From: Auxenochlorella pyrenoidosa
Taxonomy: Eukaryota > Chlorophyta > Trebouxiophyceae > Chlorellales > Chlorellaceae
DNA length: 13,818 nt
Assembly: GCA_001430745.1 (NCBI GenBank)
Contig: KQ482074.1
Coordinates: 158,599 to 172,416, forward strand
Direction: 5' to 3'
The notes under the pieces were generated by a model. The model ran no database searches. It saw only the letters and a list, made by a program, of their open reading frames with translations, and was not told the origin of the DNA. Both the position numbers and the translations under genes were made by a program. Positions 9,201-13,818 of this stretch are shown here, in pieces (position 1 is the stretch's first letter; each line of letters starts with the position of its first letter).

Positions 9201-9871
9201 GCTGTGCGATGGAGCTGCGCATGCGCTTGTGAGCCAGGGACTTGCGGCAGGCCACGCCGTGCACCAGCAGCGAGTCGGCGGGGGAGGCCCCCGCTGTGAG
9301 CACCCGCTTCACCTGCAGGCCTCATACAGGGGGCGCAACAACATGCAGGCGACATTGCCATGACGCAAGCGGGTGGGCTATCGACAGGTCAACCGCCCAT
9401 CGGGCAGGAGAGAAGGCAGGCAGGCTGGCAATGGGCGACGGTGTGCACGAGTCTGGCAGGAGCATGCCCATGTGCAATGCCCCCGTGCACCCCACCCTCC
9501 CAATGTCAGCACCCAAGAACCCAGCAGGATGTTTCTCTGTTGCAGGCTCAAGTACAAGCACCCACCTTGATATAGTGGCGAGGGTCAAGCCGGCCGGTGG
9601 CGGCAGCGGCGGTAGGCGACAGGCCTGCCGCCGCTGCCTGCGCCAGTTCGCAGATGCGTGGGCCCCATGCAGCAGCCTCTGCCACGCCCTCCCCATCCAG
9701 CAGCTGCGCGACCAGGGCCTCCAGATGTCGGCCCGCCACTGCTGCGAAGGCGGGGCGCCCTGCTGCTGCTGCCTCGGCCGCAGCCTCGAGCGGTGGCGGC
9801 ACTTCCCACGTCAGCGCAGCGTCGCGGCCACGTCGCCCGCCATTGGCCTGCCCCTCTGCCTGGCCACTCAT
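223..9871 (-). CDS. FAB1: 1-phosphatidylinositol-3-phosphate 5-kinase (Fab1/PIKfyve family), 16 exons, C-terminus beyond the left edge
   Basis: Fab1/PIKfyve phosphorylates PtdIns3P to PtdIns(3,5)P2 on endosome and vacuole membranes, controlling vacuole size and acidity. Exons in transcript order: 9871-9566, 9312-8918, 8794-8698, 8409-8227, 8075-7937, 7817-6846, 6667-6168, 5840-5634, 5395-4276, 4091-2981, 2749-2137, 1912-1758, 1535-1400, 1030-914, 691-622, 324-223. The exons sum to 6,223 nt (2,074 codons plus 1 nt), every junction keeps phase, and family motifs read through the joins. Known Fab1 proteins are about 1,700-2,300 residues, so the size fits. The ATG at 9871 was chosen because it is the first ATG after an in-frame TGA at 9922-9920 and precedes the first conserved stretch. 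An upstream exon is possible. No FYVE zinc finger is visible, which recalls plant FAB1C/FAB1D. The last exons (the MDYSLL region and activation loop) are outside the window. Family call is firm; small border shifts are possible. Confidence 0.93.
1031..1399 (-). other. FAB1: FAB1 intron 13 (369 bp), with a tandem repeat
   Basis: The donor is CAG|GTGCTC at 1400/1399 and the acceptor CTCTGCAG ends at 1031. Removing it joins CLAKILGVYQ to VSVQYTGG, as the kinase family requires. It contains the 31-34 bp tandem repeat listed separately. I see no RNA gene in it. Confidence 0.85.
1298..1392. repeat. Three-copy tandem repeat (31-34 bp unit) inside FAB1 intron 13
   Basis: Units begin at 1298, 1329 and 1363. 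Each starts AGGCAGCAG, then AGAGCGCAAGCAGCAG or a close variant, then GCGCCGC. Unit 1 lacks one CAG. The third unit runs to within a few bases of the intron donor at 1399. Confidence 0.85.
2302..2322 (-). repeat. FAB1: CAG/CTG trinucleotide run encoding seven Gln in FAB1 exon 11
   Basis: Seven uninterrupted CTG triplets on the plus strand, read as CAG (Gln) codons in FAB1, in a Pro/Ala/Gln linker between the exon 11 start and the kinase core. Confidence 0.9.
2494..2511 (-). repeat. FAB1: CAG/CTG run encoding six Gln in FAB1 exon 11
   Basis: Six CTG triplets on the plus strand, Gln codons in FAB1. A second short Gln run (QQQ) follows after two Ala, so this exon has a Gln/Ala-rich disordered linker. 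Confidence 0.9.
4092..4275 (-). other. FAB1: FAB1 intron 9 with a 19-base G run (minus strand) and a CA/GT microsatellite
   Basis: The donor is ACAG|GTGTGG at 4276/4275 and the acceptor ACTCTGCAG ends at 4092. On the plus strand it holds 19 uninterrupted C at 4222-4240, then CCCCC, then CA- and CCA-type repeats to 4275. The pre-mRNA therefore has a GT/GGT-rich start followed by a long G run. Exon phases agree on both sides (phase 1). Confidence 0.85.
4985..5008 (-). repeat. FAB1: Gln repeat (eight codons) in FAB1 exon 9
   Basis: On the plus strand CTG CTG CTG TTG CTG CTG CTG CTG. Seven CAG and one CAA codon in FAB1, following a His-Pro pair in a disordered linker. The CAA interruption is typical of a somewhat stabilised repeat. 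Confidence 0.9.
5841..6167 (-). other. FAB1: FAB1 intron 7 (327 bp) with a short imperfect direct repeat
   Basis: The donor is GAG|GTGGGA at 6168/6167 and the acceptor GGGCTGCAG ends at 5841. Removal joins KQLTE to EADEAFSAIE. Copies of TGCCACCCCCT with an upstream GATG recur at about 6024-6085 on the plus strand. I see no other element. Confidence 0.8.
6168..7817 (-). other. FAB1: FAB1 exons 6-7: Fab1 Cys-rich (CHK) region with a long linker
   Basis: Residues about 374-864. Exon 6 opens with ELRKVKRVASFAAYAAFWGV, the helix that follows the chaperonin-like domain in Fab1. It then has roughly 230 residues of Ala/Ser/Gly/Pro/Gln linker. It resumes with RLWLAISCKN and CEPSHAHCMEFYADS, the counterpart of the family's CE.xH..xI.YY..xD segment. 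The splice 6846/6667 joins ADS to DLPLAAF. Exon 7 has KCPHPQCGEG, then LHLRSFMHGDG, matching the CxxC plus HxxxYxHxxG block, and VWLWLRPC. Further on come SFAHLLSVLLDCRH, SLQRDFVRYLG, and YSAIHPYRVRMPP, close to the Fab1 consensus. The Cys/His spacing suggests a metal-binding fold, as proposed for the family. The inserted linker is much longer than I recall for plant or yeast homologues. Confidence 0.88.
7818..7936 (-). other. FAB1: FAB1 intron 5, GC-AG type
   Basis: The exon 5 end reads GATGCTGCAG followed by GCAAGC, the usual strong GC-donor context AG|GCAAG. The acceptor CCCGCAG ends at 7818. Using it gives LRGSDAAELRKVKRV, matching the family. The downstream GT (CAG|GTGTCG) would break the frame into exon 6. 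Confidence 0.75.
7937..9871 (-). other. FAB1: FAB1 exons 1-5: TCP1/CCT chaperonin-like domain
   Basis: These exons give residues 1 to about 373. Exon 1 has a short hydrophilic start and then the helix HLEALVAQLLDGEG, similar to the segment just before the chaperonin-like domain in Fab1. Exons 1 and 2 join as YIK-VKRVLTAG and run to a hallmark at about residues 117-133 with AHKRM. Exon 2 contains RVMLLEGGIEVAR and NPDVLLVEGSVAR. Exon 3 has DISLVLNVKPELLERIARC. Exon 4 has CVGFCKEFEV, and exon 5 has GCPRPLGATIVLRG at about 356-369. These follow the order of the Fab1 domain homologous to the GroEL-like CCT apical domain, which in yeast and animals contacts the Vac14/Fig4 complex. That partner role is family knowledge. 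Introns between them are 9565-9313, 8917-8795, 8697-8410 and 8226-8076. The intron after exon 5 (7936-7818) has a GC donor. Confidence 0.9.
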
Positions 9872-10394
9872 GAAAGCTGGCGCTGTGGCTCGCAATGGCT
9901 GCTCAGGCACAGCAGGGCATCAGGATGAGCCAGGCCGCCATCGAGCGCCCGGCCCGGTTGGCGCCGGGTCTGGTGGCGGCGGCGGCGGCGGCGCAGTGGC
10001 CGGGTTGCCACCGGGGCCGCCTGGCAATAGCTGCACAGCCTGGAGCAAAAAGTCCCCAGCGGAGCTGGCCCACCAGTGCGGCCCGGGGCAGCAGTGCTGA
10101 CAGCGACAGGAGTGATCGGCCGGGGGGAGGCCGGTGACTGCGGCTGTAGAGATTGAGGCCAGCTGATGTAGAAGCTGTCCCTGCTTCCACGTCTTGCAGC
10201 CCCGCGCCCGTTCGCAGAAAAGTGGCGTTTCTTGTGTCGTGCCTTTCTGAATGGCGCTCGAGAACGACCAGAATGCGATCCAAGGCCTCGAAAAGCTGTG
10301 CAATGGATTCTTCTGTCCTGCCGAGTGCCGTGCTACGCAGTGCTGGGCTGTATTCTTCGCCGCCCCTCGCCATCGCCTCCTCTTTCGCCTCGCA
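9872..10394. promoter_or_regulatory. Divergent intergenic region: probable bidirectional promoter and both 5' leaders
   Basis: This 523-bp stretch separates the chosen start codons of FAB1 (minus, 9871) and PURH (plus, 10395). It must hold both transcription starts unless one gene begins elsewhere. I see no convincing TATA box on either strand. A GGC-type run lies at about 9974-9993. The segment from about 10140 to 10394 is clearly less G/C-biased at any codon position than the exons, as expected of leader or promoter DNA. On the plus strand it contains a minimal ATG-TAG pair at 10166-10171, an ATG at 10251 in frame with PURH, and an ATG at 10274 out of frame. On the minus strand an in-frame TGA (9922-9920) precedes the FAB1 start. 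Promoter function is inferred from position only. Confidence 0.55.
10074..10373 (-). other. Open minus-strand frame opposite the PURH leader; possible extra 5' exon of FAB1 or chance ORF
   Basis: A minus-strand ATG at 10373 opens 100 codons to a plausible donor (CTG|GTGGGC at 10074/10073); the same frame stays open to 9903. The product starts MARGGEEYSPALRSTALG and includes the amphipathic, helix-like stretch RTEESIAQLFEALDRILVV. I do not recognise a family. Its codons are noticeably less GC-rich at the third position than all assigned exons, and its ATG lies only 21 bp from the PURH ATG on the other strand. Both points favour non-coding leader DNA. A splice into the frame upstream of 9871, past the TGA, is possible in phase, so a longer FAB1 N-terminus cannot be excluded. 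Confidence 0.2.
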
Positions 10395-10731
10395 ATGTCG
10401 GCTATCGCCACCACCGGCCGCCTGGTGCTGGCCTCCTCCCGGTCCTTTGCCGGGCGCGTCGGCAAGGCGGCAGCGCGCCTGCAGGTGCCTGCCACCGAGG
10501 CATCTGGCTTTGCTGGTAGCATTGCGCCCATCAGGTGAGTTGTTGGGCAATGCGGGTGCTTCCTCTAGCGGTGCATGTCATGCGCGCCGCCAAACACAGG
10601 CCCTGGCTGCTACCGGCCTCCTGGAACGCATTTTACCGATCTGAATATGCCATGCCGCATGCTTGCGCTCTCGCAGGCAGCAGCAGGTGGCCCGCAGCAG
10701 CTCCCGGGCAGGAGCGGCGGCGGCACCCGTG
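10395..10731 (+). other. PURH: PURH N-terminal extension, putative chloroplast (or mitochondrial) transit peptide
   Basis: Exon 1 and the start of exon 2 encode about 65 residues before a second Met at residue 66 and the conserved domain, which bacterial PurH begins almost at once. The extension starts [20 protein letters not shown] and continues with [10 protein letters not shown]. It is rich in Ala, Ser, Arg and Lys and has almost no acidic residues early on, which is typical of algal organelle-targeting peptides. After the splice 10534/10677 (completing an Arg codon) it reads [19 protein letters not shown]. Plant purine synthesis enzymes are mainly plastid-located, which is family knowledge. 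Chloroplast versus mitochondrion cannot be decided by eye. Confidence 0.7.
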
Positions 10732-13700
10732 ATGGCGGCGGCGGCGGCGGGCAGCAAGGGCAAGGCCCTCATCTCTGTCTCCGACAAGACCGGCCTGGAT
10801 GCGCTGGCAAAGGTGAGGAGTAGATCAGCCCGGGGCATCCATCCTGGGAGGCAGGCATCCGCCTTGTTGAGCTCTGCTGGGCGCACGGCAGGGCATGCGT
10901 ACATGCCTTGGCATGCCCGCCTGCCTGCTGGGCACGACGCCTCGGTGCGCGCACCCCCGCAGGGCCTGGCGGAGCTGGGCTACGAGATTGTGTCCACCGG
11001 CGGGTCGGCCAGCGCCATCGAGGCGGCGGGCGTGCCGGTCAAGCGCGTGGAGGAGCTGACCGGCTTCCCCGAAATGCTCGACGGTGGGCGCGGCGGGGTG
11101 GGGGGGGGGGATTTGCTGAAGCTCAGCTGGCGCAGCTGTGCCGCAATAGAGCTGCAGGCTGGAGGCAAGCGCCAGGGGTGCAGCGCAGATGGAACCCACG
11201 TCAACCGCTGCCTGGCCGGCGCATCATGAAAAGGCGCCTAGCTGGCTGATTAGGCCTGCCGCTCCGGCCAGCTGCGGTGCCAGGCGGGTCGCAGGGCGCC
11301 TGCGGCGCGGCCCACCACGCACGCCGCGCCGCCCTCCAACCTGCCGCGCCGCAGGGCGCGTGAAGACGCTGCACCCCGGCGTGCACGGCGGCATCCTGGC
11401 CCGCCGCGACCTGCCCGCCCACATGTCGGCCATTGAGCAGCACGGCATCGCCACCATCGACCTGGTCATCGTCAACCTGTACCCCTTCCGCCAGACCGTG
11501 ACCGCCGCCACCAAGCCCACCTACGAGGCAAGGGGGCTGCCGACGGCCCGGTTGGCGTCGCTTGCGCCCGCGGGCACGCACTGCGCCGGCTGCACGCGCG
11601 CCCGCCGCCTTGCTCCCGGCCTGCCGGCCCTGCAGCCGCGCTGTGGCTCCATGCAGGGCCCCTGAGGGCCAGCGGCTCCCCACGTGCCCACCTGCCTGCC
11701 TACCTGCCTGCCCGCCTGCCTGCCTGCCTCACTGTGCGGCTCAGCCTGCCCCGGCCTCCCCCTGCAGGTCGCGGTGGAGAACATCGACATTGGCGGCCCC
11801 GCCATGATCCGCGCCGCCGCCAAGAACCACGAGCACGTCACCGTGGTTGTCGACCCCTCAGACTATGCACAGGTGGGCGGCCTGCGCGGCAGGGGCTGCG
11901 ACGCAGCTCTCTACAGATCCTGGTTTTTGTGGTGTGCCACACGCCGGCGCTTGCACAGCGCTTTGCTGCCGTGATTTGCTTGGCCATTGGGAGGGTTCCT
12001 CCCGTGCCGCCCGCGCCGCCCGCCGGCTGCACCAGTCCCATGATCGAGGAAACGCAAGGGCCCGTTCTCCTGAGCATTCGCAGTGCCCGCTCTAGAGCTT
12101 TCCCCTTTCGCCGGGGTTGAGAGCTGCTGCGGCTTACCTTCCTTGGATGTCTGAGGACCTGCCCGCCTGCCTGCTGCCCCCCTGGCCATGTGCCCTGCTT
12201 GCTTCCCTCCAGCCTGCCTGCTTGCCCTGCTGCCACCTTGGGTGCCTGTGTGCGCGCTGCTGCGCACATCCCTGCCCCAGCCCAACGCGCTAGGCACGCA
12301 CCTCTGCACACGCCCAATCCATCCGGTGCGCCGCACTGATGCGCTCACCCCGCGCCGTCCGCCCCCTGCCCACCCGCCCGCAGGTGCTGGAGGCGCTGGG
12401 TGGCGGCAGCTCTGCCGAGGACGCGCTGGCATTCCGCAAGCGCTGCGCCTGGAAGGCCTTCCAGCACTGCGCCACCTACGACAGGTGGGCGCCACGCCGC
12501 CGTGTGCGCGCCAGGTGGCGCTCCGCGGCCCCCGCCCCTGGGGCTCGGGGGGGCCCGGCAGCCAGGGGCCCGCTCCCCCCCTGCCCTTGTGCGGTCATTA
12601 GGGTGCACGGGCTCGCTGGCAGGCACCGCCACCCCGCACACCCCCTGCATTTGCGCGTTTGTGAGCGTGCATGCCGTCTCACCCCACCCCACCCCTCGCC
12701 GTCCCGCTGCGCAGCACCGTGGCTGAGTGGCTGTGGGGCCAGGTTGGCGAGGGGCCCGCCCCCGAGATGAGCGTGCCCATGAAGCTGGCGCAGGGGCTGC
12801 GGTACGGCGAGAACCCCCACCAGGAGGCGGCCTTCTACACCGACGCCTCGCTGGCGGGTGAGGCGCCGCTGTGGCAGGATGGGTAGACGGGGGGGGGCGG
12901 GGGGGGGGGGGGGGGGGCTGGGGCGGGGGGCGCTGCCCCTGTTCTGCGCAGCAAGTGTTGATATGCTGGGTTGAGCAGCGGCGGCGGCTGGGAGGAGCTG
13001 TGCCGGGCGCTCGCCACCTTGCCTGCGAGCGGGGCGGGCACTGGGGCCAAGAGGCGGCTGATGGCGTGGAGTAGCAGGAGTGCTTCCTGGGGGGCGGAGC
13101 TCGCATCGTTCTGCCTGCACTGGGAATCAAGCCGCCACGCCCCTGCCTGTGATGGGCGGCGCGCTGGTTGGGGCTGGGCTGGCGTGCGCGACAAGCCTGC
13201 TCGCTGCGGCTGTGCTGAGCACCGCCCGCGCCCGCGCCCTTGGTGCAGAGCACGGCATGGGCGGCGTGGGCACCGCGGTGCAGCACCACGGCAAGGAGCT
13301 GAGCTACAACAACTACCTGGATGCCGATGCCGCCTACTCGGCAGGTAGGTGGGGCTGTGGGGACGTGGACGGCCGCCGCCGCGGGCGACCCTGCAGGCCA
13401 TGCTTGCTCCTCCGTGCAGGCTCCCCGCACCGCAGTCGGGCTTGCCGTACAGACGGAGGCTCGCGCGGTGCAGCTGCCCCGCAACGCTGCGTGCCGGTGC
13501 ACCCCTTGCCTGTCGCATTGCGTGCGAGGAGAGGGCTCGCGGCTGCGCTTAGTGCAACTGCGGGCCCCCACCCGGCCCAGGCCGCTGCCGACCCCTGCTG
13601 TGCCTCCACCCCCACCCCCGTGCAGCCTGCGACTTTGACGCCCCCACCTGCGTGATTGTGAAGCACACCAACCCCTGCGGCGTGGCCTCCCGGGACGACC

Positions 13701-13773
13701 TGCTGGAGGCCTACCGCCTGGCCGTCATCGCCGACCCCATCTCCGCCTTTGGAGGCATCGTCGCCTTCAACCG
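10395..13773 (+). CDS. PURH: Bifunctional PurH: AICAR transformylase / IMP cyclohydrolase, 9 exons visible, C-terminus beyond the right edge
   Basis: PurH performs the last two steps of de novo purine synthesis. It formylates AICAR with 10-formyl-THF and then cyclises FAICAR to IMP. Exons: 10395-10534, 10677-10812, 10963-11083, 11355-11527, 11768-11872, 12384-12484, 12715-12857, 13249-13344, 13626-13773 (1,163 nt; 387 codons plus 2 nt, all phases consistent). Order: targeting extension (about 1-70), MGS-like IMP cyclohydrolase domain (about 74-215), start of the transformylase domain. Visible motifs are [33 protein letters not shown] (134-140), VNLYPF (172-177), ENIDIGGP and RAAAKNH. Further on come [26 protein letters not shown] and VKHTNPCG (Lys351-His352, equivalent to the catalytic pair of human ATIC). 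The ATG at 10395 was chosen because a typical transit-like peptide follows. Intron 4 has a GC donor. About a third of the usual protein is missing on the right. Confidence 0.96.
11528..11767 (+). other. PURH: PURH intron 4, GC-AG type
   Basis: Exon 4 ends CCCACCTACGAG and is followed by GCAAGGGGG, another AG|GCAAG donor. The acceptor CCCCTGCAG ends at 11767. The join gives [15 protein letters not shown], as in PurH proteins. No GT near the exon end would give both the right frame and the right length. Confidence 0.8.
11691..11730. repeat. (CCTG)n-like tetranucleotide repeat in PURH intron 4
   Basis: About ten CCTG/CCTA/CCCG-type units lie upstream of the acceptor at 11767. It doubles as a long pyrimidine-rich tract before the 3' splice site. 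Confidence 0.85.
11873..12383 (+). other. PURH: PURH intron 5 (511 bp), longest intron in the window
   Basis: The donor is CAG|GTGGGC at 11872/11873 and the acceptor CGCCCGCAG ends at 12383. The middle (about 11920-12140) is less GC-rich and contains no ORF with family signal. I looked for C/D-box and H/ACA signatures and found no convincing pair, so I assign nothing inside it. Confidence 0.85.
12858..13248 (+). other. PURH: PURH intron 7 (391 bp) with very long G runs
   Basis: The donor is GCGG|GTGAGG at 12857/12858 and the acceptor CTTGGTGCAG ends at 13248. The join restores [19 protein letters not shown]. The first 75 bases hold G runs of 9 (12889-12897) and 19 (12899-12917), then 4 (12920-12923) and 6 (12925-12930). 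The rest holds no recognisable element. Confidence 0.85.
12889..12930 (+). repeat. Poly-G tract, G-quadruplex-capable, on the PURH sense strand
   Basis: Four G runs of 9, 19, 4 and 6 bases are separated by one or two bases. This meets the usual four-tract quadruplex pattern and lies about 30 bases after the intron 7 donor. Confidence 0.85.
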
Positions 13774-13818
13774 GTGGGTGGGTGGGTGGGTGTGGGTGTG
13801 TGTGTGTGTGGTGGGGGT
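13774..13818 (+). repeat. Start of PURH intron 9: GGGT and GT microsatellite
   Basis: After exon 9 (AACCG) the sequence is GTGGGTGGGTGGGTG, then GT repeats and a G run up to the window edge. The first GT serves as the donor. The repeated GGGT units could also form a quadruplex and offer several in-register GT donors. Confidence 0.8.

Larger units (their letters stand above)
10732..11872 (+). other. PURH: PURH exons 2-5: IMP cyclohydrolase (MGS-like) domain
   Basis: Residues about 66-225. Strand-loop-strand motifs run [16 protein letters not shown] (exon 2), [16 protein letters not shown] (exon 3), [18 protein letters not shown] and [10 protein letters not shown] (exon 4), then [20 protein letters not shown] and [12 protein letters not shown] (exon 5). 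These include the counterparts of residues placed in the cyclohydrolase site of human ATIC: Arg/Lys of RVKT, Tyr of NLYPF, Asp of IDIGG and Lys of AAAKNH. All are present, so the domain looks functional. The join 11527/11768 (PTYE to [10 protein letters not shown]) needs a GC donor at 11528. Introns are 10813-10962, 11084-11354 and 11528-11767. Confidence 0.93.
12384..13773 (+). other. PURH: PURH exons 6-9: end of the cyclohydrolase linker and start of the AICAR transformylase domain
   Basis: Exon 6 reads [20 protein letters not shown] and then [13 protein letters not shown], the helical segment after the cyclohydrolase domain. Exon 7 has STVAEWLW and [20 protein letters not shown]. Exon 8 has [20 protein letters not shown]. 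Exon 9 has [20 protein letters not shown], then [25 protein letters not shown] carries the Lys-His pair essential for formyl transfer in the family. The joins 12857/13249 (G + AG = Glu) and 13344/13626 (G + CC = Ala) restore continuous family sequence. The downstream transformylase exons lie beyond the right edge, after a donor at 13774. Confidence 0.93.

Noticed and set aside
9903..10150. Cys-rich stretch (CRCQHCC) on the minus strand as a FYVE remnant
   Set aside because: It lacks the paired CxxC spacing and the basic RR/KHHCR core, lies in another frame and ends at a stop before FAB1 exon 1.
11873..12383. Intron-encoded C/D-box snoRNA in PURH intron 5
   Set aside because: CTGA boxes occur, but no RTGATGA C box lies at a suitable distance with flanking complementarity. 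The match is no better than chance.

Overview
The window is nuclear DNA of a GC-rich eukaryote, most likely a unicellular green alga. A Trebouxiophyceae relative (Chlorella or Micractinium type) is my best guess, but no marker fixes the species. The grounds are strong G/C at third codon positions, many introns of about 120-510 bp with GT(G/A)-type donors and pyrimidine-rich CAG acceptors, Ala/Gln-rich linkers in the proteins, and a PurH with a plant-like N-terminal targeting extension. Nothing looks bacterial, viral or mobile.

Two genes lie head to head. On the minus strand, 9871 down to the left edge encodes a very large FAB1/PIKfyve-type phosphatidylinositol-3-phosphate 5-kinase. I could place 16 exons (about 2,074 codons). 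All junction phases agree, and the C-terminal end of the kinase lies beyond the left edge. In protein order the exons give a TCP1/CCT chaperonin-like domain (9871-7937), a Fab1 Cys-rich/CHK region broken by a long linker (7817-6168), a long low-complexity middle (5840-2981), and the kinase domain (2749-223). On the plus strand, 10395 to the right edge encodes bifunctional PurH (AICAR transformylase / IMP cyclohydrolase). Nine exons (387 codons plus 2 nt) give a putative organelle transit peptide, the whole IMP cyclohydrolase domain, and the start of the transformylase domain including its catalytic Lys-His pair.

The 523 bp between the two chosen start codons (9872-10394) must hold both 5' leaders and both promoters, so a shared bidirectional promoter is likely. 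The two proteins work in unrelated pathways: PI(3,5)P2 synthesis on endosome/vacuole membranes, and the last two steps of de novo IMP synthesis, probably in an organelle. I see no functional link beyond the arrangement.

I found no previously undescribed system. The points worth a second look are two AG|GCAAG (GC-AG) introns, one in each gene; five introns whose retention would keep the reading frame open; no FYVE zinc finger in the visible FAB1 N-terminus; an open antisense frame opposite the PurH leader; and long G runs in introns. Exon borders come from reading splice signals and matching remembered family motifs, not from an alignment program or transcripts.
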